A DNA stretch of 27,953 bases from JBCBKZ01 sp039026975 (GCA_039026975.1 JBCCLI010000031.1:1-27953), one strand, 5' to 3'. Shown: positions 6,992 to 15,932, counted from the first letter of the stretch. Program-made: numbers and translations. The notes: generated by a model not told the origin, from the sequence alone.

Positions 6992-8032
6992 TCACTTTAT
7001 GCGGAAATTTCCCTGCCCTATCAGTTTTCCCTCCGTGTAGAGAGAAATATACTGGATTCCTTTTTCGTATTTAAAGCCTTCAGGCTGCTGGAAGTCTATA
7101 CATACCTCCTGCTGACTTCCGCTATAGTTAATAAGTCCTTTGGCAGAATATTCCTTTTGCTGCCCTCTGTAGAAGAACTTCCCACTTCCATTACTTGTGC
7201 TGATAGTGCCACTTGGATTCTCATAAACCATGAAAATTTCTTTTCCTCCTTTTTCTGCTAGCTGATTCTCTAGTAAGGTGAAACACACACGGAAGTCTTT
7301 CATGCTTCCTCTTCTAAACTCTCTGTCCTCCTTGGCTTTTCCTTTCTTTACGCTAAAGTAACTAAGTTCAGTAGCTCTTAGGGCAGCGGCTATTTGCTTA
7401 GTCTCCTGAAGCTCCTGCTCTGTTCTGGCAGTAGTTTCTTGTAAAGACTGGTTTCGGGTCTGAAGCTGAACGGTAGTGGTGTTTAGGCTATCTACCTGGC
7501 CCGTAAGGAGGGCATTCTCAGCCTTAAGGTATTCTACTTCAGCCCTTGACTGATCTAAAAATACTTGCAGTTCTCCTACCTTTGCTTCAAGTTGTCTTAT
7601 TTTGCCCTTGTCTGCTTTGGAGCTTTGCTTGGCCTGCGCTAAGCGGGCTACTACTGCTTCAAGCTCCATATACTTTTCCTCCAGCAGTTTATCTTTTTCG
7701 GCTATTTCTATGTTTTTGTCCTCAAGGGAAACCTCAAAGTTTAAAATCTTCTCTTCCAAGGAGAGAATTTCATTATTGAGTTCCTTGATGTCAGCTAAGT
7801 TTTTTTCGTTCTCTTGTTTCTCCGTGAAGTACTTAGTAGCGAAATATCCTAATGCACAAAGCACCAGGATTCCCACAACCAGGAGAACGATTCTACTCGT
7901 ATTTTTAGATTGGTCTGAAGAGGTGGCCATATTTTTTGAATAGTCAGGAGTAGGCTTGCTTACAATAGGCTTTTCAGGCGTAGGTTTTGAAGACTTACTT
8001 CCTCCTGAAGTTGGTTTACCAGTTGATTGCAT
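6992..8032 (-). CDS. Membrane-anchored coiled-coil protein of unknown function
   Basis: A 346-residue protein in four parts. Residues 1-45 are a Lys/Pro/Ser/Thr-rich, probably cytoplasmic tail (repeated KPTPEKP/SKPTPDY units). One transmembrane helix covers about 47-66 (RIVLLVVGILVLCALGYFA). A long heptad-rich coiled coil runs from about 75 to 215. A compact C-terminal beta-rich domain of about 125 residues contains FRVCFTLLENQLAEKGGKEIFMVYENPSG. No catalytic motif is visible. Similar proteins occur across Bacteroidota, often misnamed as chromosome partitioning proteins because of the coiled coil. It lies 55 nt downstream of mqnB, so cotranscription is possible. A role in envelope organisation is only a guess from topology. 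Confidence 0.7.
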   Translation of the reverse strand: MQSTGKPTSGGSKSSKPTPEKPIVSKPTPDYSKNMATSSDQSKNTSRIVLLVVGILVLCALGYFATKYFTEKQENEKNLADIKELNNEILSLEEKILNFEVSLEDKNIEIAEKDKLLEEKYMELEAVVARLAQAKQSSKADKGKIRQLEAKVGELQVFLDQSRAEVEYLKAENALLTGQVDSLNTTTVQLQTRNQSLQETTARTEQELQETKQIAAALRATELSYFSVKKGKAKEDREFRRGSMKDFRVCFTLLENQLAEKGGKEIFMVYENPSGTISTSNGSGKFFYRGQQKEYSAKGLINYSGSQQEVCIDFQQPEGFKYEKGIQYISLYTEGKLIGQGNFRIK

Positions 8033-8087
8033 GAATTATGTTATTGGAAAATACGAGTGAGTTAATAGAAATCAAAAAATGTTCCAT

Positions 8088-8774
8088 TTATTGTAATGCC
8101 TCTTTAACGAAATTCAGTACAAATAATTGCGCCTTTTTCACTGCCATAGGGATATCCCATGAGGAAGTATCCCTGGCTGTCACATAGTTACTGATGGCCC
8201 TAAAGGCATAAAAAGGGATATCAGTTTGGAGCATAGCATGGAAGAAAGCAGCTCCTTCCATACTTTCTACCTGTTTATTCCACTGACGCTTATGTAGGGC
8301 TATTTTTTCAGCCTGTCCACTTACAGTATTGACGGTAGCTCCCTGAACTTGTTTCAGAGAACTTAGGGAAGGATAGGGATTTTCCAAAGTGTGAATATAG
8401 GCTTTTTCCTTAGTAGCTAGTACAGGAAATCCTATTTCTTCCAAGCTTAAAAAACCCGTAGGAGAATCTGCTCCCATATCTGTAAAGCTGTCTGAGTGTA
8501 CTTCTACTACCTCCCCCAGCTTAAGACTCATATCATAAGCTCCTGCTATCCCCAGATTGACAGCGCATTGAAAAGAATGAGTAGCTAGCAGCTTTCCTAA
8601 TGAAAAAGCTGTGTTTACTATACCTATGCCCGTAGGTAGGAGTACAACAGGCTCATCACCTAAGCGTCCCCTAGTAAGATTTCCCTCTTTTTGGGTCGCA
8701 GTTAACTGTTCTTCCAGGAGTTGGAGTTCCATGGAAGTAGCAGCAACAAGCAGAATGGATGGCTTCTTATTCAT
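8088..8774 (-). CDS. mqnB: Futalosine hydrolase (menaquinone biosynthesis)
   Basis: A 228-residue member of the nucleoside phosphorylase/nucleosidase fold. MqnB cleaves futalosine to hypoxanthine and dehypoxanthine futalosine in the alternative menaquinone route. The glycine-rich VNLGIAGAYD (about residues 72-81), the PTGIGIVNTAFSLGKLL segment, and the ribose-binding VESMEGAAFFHA all fit the MTAN/MqnB group. Length and the DSFTDMGADSPTGFLSLEEIGFP stretch favour MqnB over MTA/SAH nucleosidase. None of the other mqn genes is in the window. It is divergent from the aminotransferase gene; the 82-nt spacer holds near-matches to the -7 box on both strands (TAAATTGC on plus, TTTACTTG on minus) but no perfect one. 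Confidence 0.85.
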   Translation of the reverse strand: MNKKPSILLVAATSMELQLLEEQLTATQKEGNLTRGRLGDEPVVLLPTGIGIVNTAFSLGKLLATHSFQCAVNLGIAGAYDMSLKLGEVVEVHSDSFTDMGADSPTGFLSLEEIGFPVLATKEKAYIHTLENPYPSLSSLKQVQGATVNTVSGQAEKIALHKRQWNKQVESMEGAAFFHAMLQTDIPFYAFRAISNYVTARDTSSWDIPMAVKKAQLFVLNFVKEALQ

Positions 8775-8856
8775 TTTTCAGAAAGAGAATATTTTCTCGA
8801 ACAATTTCCTTTAAAAACTGTGTAAATTGCAAGTAAAGCTGATATGAGAAATACTT

Positions 8857-10080
8857 ATGCCTGGATTATCACAAAGAGCCATTAACATACCCGCATCTCC
8901 CATTAGAAAATTAGTCCCCTATGCAGATGCGGCCAAAAGCAGGGGCACCCATGTTTATCATTTAAACATAGGCCAACCCGATATTACTACACCTAAAGCG
9001 TGGTTTGAAGCTATTAACACCGCCAATCTGGAAGTTCTGGCTTACAGCCATTCTGCAGGCATTCCTGCGTTGAGAAAGGCGATCCAGAGATATTATGGAA
9101 GGTTAGGCTATGCGTTGGAGGTGCCTCATATAAATGTAACCACTGGGGCTTCAGAAGCGCTAGGATTTGTCTTTTCTTCCATCATGAATGAGGGAGATGA
9201 GGTGATCATACCAGAACCCTTTTACGCTAACTATAACAGTTTCAGCTTAGGGGTAGATGCTAAGGTGGTGCCGCTGACTACCCACATTGAGGATGATTTT
9301 GCTCTGCCTGCACCAGAAGCCTTTGCTGAAAAGATCACAGCTCGTACCAAGGCCATTCTAATCTGTAATCCCGGAAATCCTACTGGTATCCTCTATCCTA
9401 AAGAAGCCCTCAGGAAACTGGCAGACATAGCCAAGGAACACAATCTCTTCCTGATAGCAGATGAGGTATATAGAGAATTTACCTACGGAGAGGAGAAGCA
9501 TACCTCTATCCTTTCATTTGAGGATCTGCATGATCAGGCTGTGGTCATAGATTCAGTCTCCAAGCGCTTTTCTGCTTGTGGCGCCAGGATAGGCTGTATA
9601 ATCTCTCGTAATGAAGCCCTCATGGGTGCGGTACTCAAGTTTTCTCAGGCAAGGTTATGCTCGCCTACCTTAGGCCAGATAGGAGCTACTGCTGTGTATG
9701 ACCTGCCAAATACTTTTTATGAGGAAGTAAAAGCAGAGTATAAGCATAGGAAAGATATCCTGCTAAGGTCTCTGAAAGGTATTCCAGGTGTCCAATGTCC
9801 TGAGATCAATGGCGCTTTCTACGCCATTGTCCGTCTACCTGTAAAGGATAGTGAGCATTTCTGTAAATGGATGTTGGAAGCGTTCTCCTATGAAGGGGCT
9901 ACTGTGATGATGGCACCAGCTGCCGGTTTTTATGCTACCGCAGGTCTGGGTAAAGATGAAGTAAGAATAGCTTATGTGTTGAAAGAGGGAGATTTAAAGA
10001 CGGCTATGGTATGCCTGGAGGAAGGCTTAGCGGCTTATCCCGCAGATAGGAAGAAAGAAGTAGAGTCGGTTCAGCTGTAG
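8857..10080 (+). CDS. PLP-dependent aminotransferase, class I/II
   Basis: A 407-residue fold-type I aminotransferase. Landmarks are the N-terminal YHLNIGQPDITTP, the NPGNPTG motif that holds the cofactor ring, ADEVYREF with the pyridine-contacting Asp, and the Schiff-base lysine K236 in DSVSKRFSACGARIGC. A C-terminal Arg for substrate carboxylate binding is expected in EVRIAYV. The closest family is the aspartate/aromatic aminotransferase group, but substrate cannot be read from the sequence. The SKR-(F)-S-A-C-G-A-R-I-G variant is usual for a Bacteroidota clade of this family. It is followed after 6 nt by hemW, so the two form an operon, although no pathway link is evident. Confidence 0.9.
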   Translation: MPGLSQRAINIPASPIRKLVPYADAAKSRGTHVYHLNIGQPDITTPKAWFEAINTANLEVLAYSHSAGIPALRKAIQRYYGRLGYALEVPHINVTTGASEALGFVFSSIMNEGDEVIIPEPFYANYNSFSLGVDAKVVPLTTHIEDDFALPAPEAFAEKITARTKAILICNPGNPTGILYPKEALRKLADIAKEHNLFLIADEVYREFTYGEEKHTSILSFEDLHDQAVVIDSVSKRFSACGARIGCIISRNEALMGAVLKFSQARLCSPTLGQIGATAVYDLPNTFYEEVKAEYKHRKDILLRSLKGIPGVQCPEINGAFYAIVRLPVKDSEHFCKWMLEAFSYEGATVMMAPAAGFYATAGLGKDEVRIAYVLKEGDLKTAMVCLEEGLAAYPADRKKEVESVQL

Positions 10081-10086
10081 TAACCC

Positions 10087-11217
10087 TTGGCAGGCATATA
10101 CATACATATTCCCTTTTGTCATCAGGCTTGTACCTACTGTGATTTCCATTTCGTTACTTCTCTTGTCAGGAAAGAAGAGATGGTCATCGCCATTATGCAA
10201 GAACTACAGATGCGTAAAGGCTTCTTTCCTGAGCATACTACCATTGAAACCATCTACTTTGGAGGGGGAACACCCTCTGTTCTCAGTGAAAAGGAGCTGA
10301 GGAGTATACTGAAAACAGTCTACAGCCAGTTTTCCATAGCAGAAAATCCTGAAATTACCCTGGAAGCTAATCCTGAGGATATCAATGGCGCCAAGCTTGC
10401 CCAATGGAAAAAAGCCGGTATTAACCGACTAAGTATAGGCGTCCAATCTTTTTATGATGAGCACCTTCACTGGATGAATCGGCTCCATACAGGGGAAGGG
10501 GCCATTACTGCAGTTATGCGCGCACAAGATAGCGGCCTTGAGAATATCACTATAGACCTTATTATGGGCATTCCTCATATGACTCAGCATGACTGGGAAA
10601 ATAACCTGGATGATGCCCTTTCAATCGGTGTTCCTCATATGTCAGTTTATGCCCTGACAGTGGAGCCTAAAACCGCTTTAGCACATCAAGTAAAGCATCA
10701 AAAAATAGGCTTACCTGAAGAGGAAGCCGTAGCACAGCAGTTTCTTAGAGCCCATGAACGCCTAACAGCGGAGGGGTATGAACACTATGAAATCTCAAGC
10801 TATAGCCTGCCTGGTAAACACAGCAGACATAATTCTGCCTACTGGAATAGGAAGGCTTATTTAGGAATAGGTCCTTCTGCCCACAGCTATCTTCAAAATA
10901 CCCGCTCCTGGAATAAGGCCAATAATACCTTTTACCTCAAGCAGTTGAATAATGGAAGCCTACCCATAGCTGAAACAGAGGTGCTGGCAGCAGAGGATGT
11001 ATACCACGAGTATATCATGACAGGACTGAGGAAGGCAGAGGGTATCTCCGATGTATGGATTCAGGAGCAGATGGGATTCTCGCTCAGGGAGACTTTTTCT
11101 GCTGAGCTTATATCCTGGGAGGAAAAAGAACTTTGTACCTGGGAGAAGGAACAGCTTAGGCTAACCCCGGCAGGCTGGATGATAGCAGACCATTTAATTG
11201 CCGCCTTATTTTTATAG
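10087..11217 (+). CDS. hemW: Radical SAM heme chaperone HemW
   Basis: A 376-residue radical SAM protein. The [4Fe-4S]/SAM motif is at the N-terminus: CHQACTYC with C11, C15 and C18. It is followed by YFGGGTPSVL (SAM-binding GGGTP) and the HemN_C-type domain toward the end (AEDVYHEYIMTGLRKAEGI). HemW inserts heme into respiratory proteins; the length (about 375) and the lack of the longer N-terminal region separate it from the oxygen-independent coproporphyrinogen oxidase HemN, under which it is often misannotated. The start is TTG, six nt after the aminotransferase stop, because the family N-terminus AGIYIHIPFC follows directly and no ATG is available. Confidence 0.9.
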   Translation: MAGIYIHIPFCHQACTYCDFHFVTSLVRKEEMVIAIMQELQMRKGFFPEHTTIETIYFGGGTPSVLSEKELRSILKTVYSQFSIAENPEITLEANPEDINGAKLAQWKKAGINRLSIGVQSFYDEHLHWMNRLHTGEGAITAVMRAQDSGLENITIDLIMGIPHMTQHDWENNLDDALSIGVPHMSVYALTVEPKTALAHQVKHQKIGLPEEEAVAQQFLRAHERLTAEGYEHYEISSYSLPGKHSRHNSAYWNRKAYLGIGPSAHSYLQNTRSWNKANNTFYLKQLNNGSLPIAETEVLAAEDVYHEYIMTGLRKAEGISDVWIQEQMGFSLRETFSAELISWEEKELCTWEKEQLRLTPAGWMIADHLIAALFL

Positions 11218-11287
11218 GGCACGTAATGCATTAGCAGGATAATGGGAAAATATTAACTTGCATGCCGTAATAATTCTCCCTTAGCGC

Positions 11288-12406
11288 ATGGATAAGGAAA
11301 CAAACGAGTTTAGCCTCTTGTATCTTACTAGGATAGTGCAGCAGTACCTTTGGTACATCATGGGGGTAGTAGGCGTGGCAGCTATTATAGCCATTGTTAT
11401 GACCCTTCCTGCTATCTATCCACCTGAATATCTTTCAAGTACAGTTATTTACCCAACCAATTCTGAAAGATTTGACCTGGTCAATCTGTTTGCGGAAGAA
11501 CCTAACGTATATGTGTACGGAGGTCCCAAGGAAGTGGAAAAGCTCAGTAATATTGCAGGTTCCAGAGAGTTGCAGCTACAGGTGATAGACTCCCTTGCAC
11601 TATGGGACGCCTATGGAGTAGATCCAGAGAATGATGCCTCCCCGGAGTTCTATGCGTTAAGAACTTTTAATGGGTATGTGAGTGCCATCCAAGTCTCAGG
11701 AAACGGATTAGAAATTTCTGCTTATGATACAAAGCCTAAGCGGGCAGCAGAAATTGTGAACCTAATGGTCCACCTGATAGATAAGAAAAACCAGGACATG
11801 CTTTTCCAAAATCAGGTCTCCATCCTGTCCGTCTACAGAGAAACGGAAGCGGGATTGATTGCAGAAATCAACGCTTTGGCTGACAGTAGTAGTAAAATCA
11901 GGAAGAAATTTAATGTCTTTGATGCAGATAAACAGACGGAGGTACTGGTAGGTGAGGTCCTACAAGCGCAGACTAGCCTGGCAGGGGAAGAAGCTCGGTT
12001 AAGGTATATGCAGAATAATACTAGAGGAGCAGCTGAATCCCAGGAAGCTGCTGCTCGCATCCAATCCCTGAAAAGTCAATTGAGAACCTTGGTAGATAAT
12101 CGTGCGAATAGCCCCATTAACCTGGAGAAATTCCGGGTAGGACTAGATAAAATACGGGTGTTAGAGGAGATTTATGTGCGGGCTTCAGAAGACCTCAGGC
12201 GGGTACAGCAAAAGATCAAGTACCTTAATATGATGGCAGAATCTTCCTATAGTTCTATCATAGTAATAGAAAAAGCAGCTCCTTCTGATAAGAAAGCTCG
12301 GCCTATAAGATGGGTCATTCTCCTAGGAACTCTGATCATAGCATCAGTGGTAAGTATTCTAGGAGTAGTCTTTGTGGACCAGATTATCAATCGGTTTAAG
12401 GAGTAG
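11288..12406 (+). CDS. Wzz-type polysaccharide chain-length determinant
   Basis: A 372-residue inner-membrane protein with the polysaccharide co-polymerase topology. TM1 is at about 17-41 (YLWYIMGVVGVAAIIAIVM) with a Pro-rich exit, then a large periplasmic part with coiled coils (about 175-325), and TM2 at about 343-366 (VILLGTLIIASVVSILGVVFV). The PIR motif just before TM2 is typical of the family. There is no C-terminal tyrosine-kinase domain, so it is closer to Wzz than to a Wzc/GumC-kinase fusion. Such proteins set the length of O-antigen or exopolysaccharide chains together with a Wzy polymerase, a candidate for which is encoded at 13980-15464. The 3' end overlaps the convergent membrane protein gene by 11 nt. 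A possible -7 element (TAACTTGC, 11254-11261) is imperfect. Confidence 0.78.
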   Translation: MDKETNEFSLLYLTRIVQQYLWYIMGVVGVAAIIAIVMTLPAIYPPEYLSSTVIYPTNSERFDLVNLFAEEPNVYVYGGPKEVEKLSNIAGSRELQLQVIDSLALWDAYGVDPENDASPEFYALRTFNGYVSAIQVSGNGLEISAYDTKPKRAAEIVNLMVHLIDKKNQDMLFQNQVSILSVYRETEAGLIAEINALADSSSKIRKKFNVFDADKQTEVLVGEVLQAQTSLAGEEARLRYMQNNTRGAAESQEAAARIQSLKSQLRTLVDNRANSPINLEKFRVGLDKIRVLEEIYVRASEDLRRVQQKIKYLNMMAESSYSSIIVIEKAAPSDKKARPIRWVILLGTLIIASVVSILGVVFVDQIINRFKE

Positions 12407-13880
12407 ACTCACATCTCTTCAGCTGGAAAACATGGTAGGTACCCAGGTAGGCAGGAATACTAAATAAGGAATTCCACTCACAAGTTTTCAGATCTAGCTG
12501 CGACTGAGCAAGTAAACTGACCCTTGAAAGGAGCTGAGGTTTATCCAGGGCGTCTGTGTAGATCTGTCTTTGTTCTGCTTCTGCTACCTCCAGTAACTTT
12601 ATCCATTCCTCCATACTGATGCTGTTAATGGAAATAAGCCTTAGTGGGGTTTCAAAGGCTTCTCCTTCTTCATAATAAAGTCGGTTAGCTAGTAGGTTTT
12701 TATCCTTGAGTAGGTAGTAGTCAGCAGGGTTCTCCCTGATAAAGGCTATTAACTTTTCATGGGAATAGTAGGTGTGGGAGGAGCGGGGAAATAATCCAAA
12801 AGTAAGGTTCCATATCAGTAATATACCGCCTAATCCTATTAACAACTGAGGCTGAAAGGAGATAAAAGCAGGAATCCAAAGGGGTAGTAGGAAGGGCAGC
12901 ATCACCATAAACTCTGCATTACCTAGGGATAGAAAGGCTAGGAAAAGCTGCAGAAGGAAAATACCCAGATGAATATATCTGAATACCTGAAAAGGAGAAG
13001 AAAGGTCCTTCCATCCTATACTTCCTCCTTTCCTGATGGTCCATATAAGTAGGAGAATCATACTCAAGATAGCGGCATAGGCCCATGGAGATTTTCTCAG
13101 GAAAAAAGGAATAATCCCATGAACCTGGAAGAAGCTCCTGATAAAATTGGCAGCTGTAAGCAGCACATTTTTAAACCCAATAGAAAAGGTAGCGGTCCCA
13201 GTATAAAAATCTCTGTTGATAAACTGGAAGAATGCCTCATGCGAACCTATAGACTTCCATACAAGTACATATACAAGTGGGATTAGCAGAGCGGGAAGGA
13301 GGATAAGCCAAGCCTTTCTTTTGGCTAGGTAAGTAGCTCCCAGCATTAATCCTAGATACCACCCTATCTGGATTTGATGGAATAAACATGCCATGGCACA
13401 AAATGTGCCGGCAAGTAAGAGGGAAGTATGTTGGCGGTTTATGGAGAACTTGAGAAAGTAGAAGCTGCCCAGCAAGGAGAAGAATACAGGCAAAAGGTAG
13501 GTTTCTCCTTCAGTAGCAAACCTCATCACTGCAAAAGAGCTACCTACTACCAGCACCCAGCCTAGGATTTGCTGTTCTGTAAGCATCATGATCCTGAGAA
13601 TTTTTACCAGAATTCTTAAAGAGAAGTAGGCCATCACCGCATTTACGGCTTTTAGCCACGCTATTACGGGTACTGCTACGGGTAGGAGGCTGAGTAGGAG
13701 AAAATGGGTAGCATTAAATAGGAGATGATGTGGGTGGAAAAGCGTTCCCCCATGCTTAATCTCCGCAGCATATGCCCATGAATCCAGGGTATCATTATGA
13801 GTGGGGAAAATCAGATATAGCAGGAGCAAGCTGCCTAACAGCAGGTGTATATAGGATGTGTATGCCTGACGCTTGTTCAT
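12396..13880 (-). CDS. Multipass membrane protein, GT-C glycosyltransferase-like
   Basis: A 494-residue protein with about ten hydrophobic helices in residues 10-375 and a soluble C-terminal tail of about 120 residues. The first periplasmic loop after TM1 carries acidic residues (D30, D33 and E40, in NDTLDSWAYAAE) followed by FHPHHLL; acidic residues in this loop are the catalytic feature of GT-C glycosyltransferases that use lipid-phosphate sugars (PMT, ArnT, GtrII types). The second loop contains FATEGETYLLP. I do not recognise a named family, so the GT-C assignment is inference from topology and loop chemistry. It lies opposite and between the Wzz-like and ligase-like genes, which supports a role in surface glycans. 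It shares an upstream intergenic region with the ligase-like gene. Confidence 0.55.
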   Translation of the reverse strand: MNKRQAYTSYIHLLLGSLLLLYLIFPTHNDTLDSWAYAAEIKHGGTLFHPHHLLFNATHFLLLSLLPVAVPVIAWLKAVNAVMAYFSLRILVKILRIMMLTEQQILGWVLVVGSSFAVMRFATEGETYLLPVFFSLLGSFYFLKFSINRQHTSLLLAGTFCAMACLFHQIQIGWYLGLMLGATYLAKRKAWLILLPALLIPLVYVLVWKSIGSHEAFFQFINRDFYTGTATFSIGFKNVLLTAANFIRSFFQVHGIIPFFLRKSPWAYAAILSMILLLIWTIRKGGSIGWKDLSSPFQVFRYIHLGIFLLQLFLAFLSLGNAEFMVMLPFLLPLWIPAFISFQPQLLIGLGGILLIWNLTFGLFPRSSHTYYSHEKLIAFIRENPADYYLLKDKNLLANRLYYEEGEAFETPLRLISINSISMEEWIKLLEVAEAEQRQIYTDALDKPQLLSRVSLLAQSQLDLKTCEWNSLFSIPAYLGTYHVFQLKRCESTP

Positions 13881-13979
13881 GTGTGGACTTGTCTACTCAC
13901 TAGAGGTAAACATACTAAGCATGTTCACAGGGACAAAGTCTTTCAAACAAGTCGTATATTCGGCTTTCAGGGTAGTTGA

Positions 13980-15464
13980 ATGATGAACGCAAGAAAGAGC
14001 ATACGAAGCTATTGGACGTTAGCGGCTGGCTGGCTTCAGCAACCTTCTCTATGGAGAGGGCTGTTACTGGCTATTCTTGCAATCAGTGTATGGGGTTCTC
14101 TCTATTTACGGATGAAGATGGGGGTAGCCATCCTTCAGGTGTTACCTTTACTATTGGTAGGGGGGCTTCTTCTAATATATAACACTAAATGGGTGTTCTG
14201 GCTGTTAGTTGCCAGCATTCCCATATCCATCAATGTAGAGTTGGGGAGTCTGGCCCTGGATGTTCCTACGGAGCCACTCATGATGGCCTTTCTACTCATA
14301 TTTCTTACAGAGCTGATAGGAGGTAAATATGTAAAGCTAAATCAGAAGGTATATCCCTTTCATCTGTGGATTATATTGATAGTGATTTGGTTAATCGTTA
14401 CGGTATTATTCTCAGACTATCCCACCCGTTCTCTTAAATTTCTACTTTCTAAGTTGTGGTATCTCGCTGCCTTTATTTATATGGGAGAAAGGTTCCTAAA
14501 GAATCCTTCAGATGTTAAAACCTTTTTCTGGGTATTTTTTTGTACCATGATCCCCATAGTGTTTGCTATTACTGTGGAGTATTCCTTTTCAGGTTTTAGC
14601 TTTGAAGTCAGTAATGGGGTAGCTTATCCTTTCTTTGTCAATGGGGTAGTATATGGAGCGGCGCTGGTATTATTTCTGCCTTTTGTGTGGTATGCTAGAA
14701 AATGGTACCCTGCTTACTCCTGGCAGTGGTGGTTGTTACACGCAGCCATAGGTCTTCTCCTGTTTGCCATAGTATTTACGTATAAGCGGGGTGCCTGGCT
14801 AGCTACTTTGGCCTTACCAGTAGTAGTATTCTTACTGGGGAGGAAGTGGTTAAGACCTGCTGTGCTAGTGGCTACCGTCCTTACTACCTTAGCTATAGCC
14901 TACCTAGTGAGGGATAATACTTTCTACAAGTTCGCCCCTACCTACGAGTCTACCATCTGGCATGAAGGAAACATTCAAGGCCATTTAGATGCTACTTTTT
15001 CAGGAACAGAGATTTCTGGGGTGGAGCGATTTTATAGATGGGTAGCAGCTAAAAATATGATTGCGGATAAGCCGCTCATAGGCTTTGGTCCCAGTACCTT
15101 TAATCAGGTCTATAAGCGGTATGCAGATGATGCATTCCGGACATATGTAAGTGATAACCCGGAACAGTCCACCACCCATAATTATTTCCTTATGACCTTC
15201 TCCGAGCAAGGATTTATTGGAGGGTTATTATTTCTGGGGCTATGCATTTACATGGTACTTAAAGCGGCTAAGTATTATCACCTAGTGGGGAGAGAAGGAA
15301 AACTGATTCTATTGATGTCTTTATTGAGCTTAATAAGTATCCTGTTACATTCTGCTCTAAATGAGCTAATAGAAGTAGATAAAACTGGTGCAATGTTTTG
15401 GCTCAATTTATTGATGATACATAAAACACAGGTATGGTATGAAAGGAGAGAAGAAACCATTTAA
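13980..15464 (+). CDS. O-antigen ligase/polymerase family membrane protein (Wzy_C)
   Basis: A 494-residue protein with about twelve membrane helices. A long periplasmic loop between about residues 310 and 400 contains the Wzy_C/WaaL hallmarks: GVERFYRWVAAKNMIADKPL, then GFGPSTF, and THNYFLMTFSEQGFIGGLLFL with the conserved His. Members either polymerise repeat units (Wzy) or join glycans to lipid or protein acceptors (WaaL, PglL); sequence alone does not separate these. With a Wzz-like gene nearby, the polymerase role is a reasonable inference. The first of two tandem ATGs (13980 and 13983) was used. Upstream, TATATTCG at 13955-13962 resembles a -7 box. The 3' end overlaps the next gene by 26 nt. 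Confidence 0.82.
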   Translation: MMNARKSIRSYWTLAAGWLQQPSLWRGLLLAILAISVWGSLYLRMKMGVAILQVLPLLLVGGLLLIYNTKWVFWLLVASIPISINVELGSLALDVPTEPLMMAFLLIFLTELIGGKYVKLNQKVYPFHLWIILIVIWLIVTVLFSDYPTRSLKFLLSKLWYLAAFIYMGERFLKNPSDVKTFFWVFFCTMIPIVFAITVEYSFSGFSFEVSNGVAYPFFVNGVVYGAALVLFLPFVWYARKWYPAYSWQWWLLHAAIGLLLFAIVFTYKRGAWLATLALPVVVFLLGRKWLRPAVLVATVLTTLAIAYLVRDNTFYKFAPTYESTIWHEGNIQGHLDATFSGTEISGVERFYRWVAAKNMIADKPLIGFGPSTFNQVYKRYADDAFRTYVSDNPEQSTTHNYFLMTFSEQGFIGGLLFLGLCIYMVLKAAKYYHLVGREGKLILLMSLLSLISILLHSALNELIEVDKTGAMFWLNLLMIHKTQVWYERREETI

Positions 15465-15792
15465 TAGAGGTGATTTTTATCAGGATGTATATGAGGTAGT
15501 CAGGCTTATCCCTAGTGGGCGGGTTACCTCTTACGGGGCCATAGCTAGATATCTTGGTGCTGCCCGAAGTGCCAGGGTGGTGGGATATGCTATGAATAAT
15601 AGTGTTACGCAGCAGGACATACCTGCGCATAGGGTAGTAAATCATAAAGGACTACTGACAGGCAGGCATCACTTTCCACCGGAAAGACCCATGCAGGCTT
15701 CCCTGGAAGCAGAGGGAATTACAGTAAAAGGAGAGGCAATAGTGGATTTTGAAAAGGTATTCTGGGATCCTAACATTGAGCTGGCATTGTAA
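15439..15792 (+). CDS. Alkyltransferase-like protein (MGMT family, active-site Cys replaced by Ala)
   Basis: A 117-residue protein equal to the DNA-binding domain of O6-alkylguanine-DNA alkyltransferase. It keeps the wing and helix-turn-helix (IPSGRVTSYGAIARYLG, ARVVGYAMNN) and the loop RVVNHKGLLTG. The catalytic PCHRV is here P62-A63-H64-R65-V66, so it cannot accept an alkyl group. That is the mark of alkyltransferase-like proteins, which bind O6-alkylguanine and hand the lesion to nucleotide excision repair; E. coli YbaZ has Trp and Thermus TTHA1564 has Ala at this place. The N-terminal MGMT domain is absent, as usual for the group. It overlaps the ligase gene by 26 nt, which implies coupling in the transcript, but I see no functional link. 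Confidence 0.9.
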   Translation: MKGEKKPFNRGDFYQDVYEVVRLIPSGRVTSYGAIARYLGAARSARVVGYAMNNSVTQQDIPAHRVVNHKGLLTGRHHFPPERPMQASLEAEGITVKGEAIVDFEKVFWDPNIELAL

Positions 15793-15932
15793 GGCTGGTA
15801 AGCGAGTAGACACGGTTGATCAGCCAAATCCCATCATTCTGTCTAAAACATAACAGAAGAAATAGGTGTGGAACAGTTCTTGTCTTAATGTGCTGTAAGT
15901 CAGGTATATTTACCCAAACAAGCGTACAAAGT

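Noticed and set aside
13976..14182. Plus-strand frame starting just before the O-antigen ligase-like gene
   Set aside because: Out of frame with the ligase-like gene and overlapped by its start; the multi-helix protein from 13980 is clearly the real product.
15816..15932. N-terminal extension of the NlpC/P60 protein
   Set aside because: The extra 39 residues precede a complete signal peptide and lipobox and show no family similarity; the ATG at 15933 is the better start.
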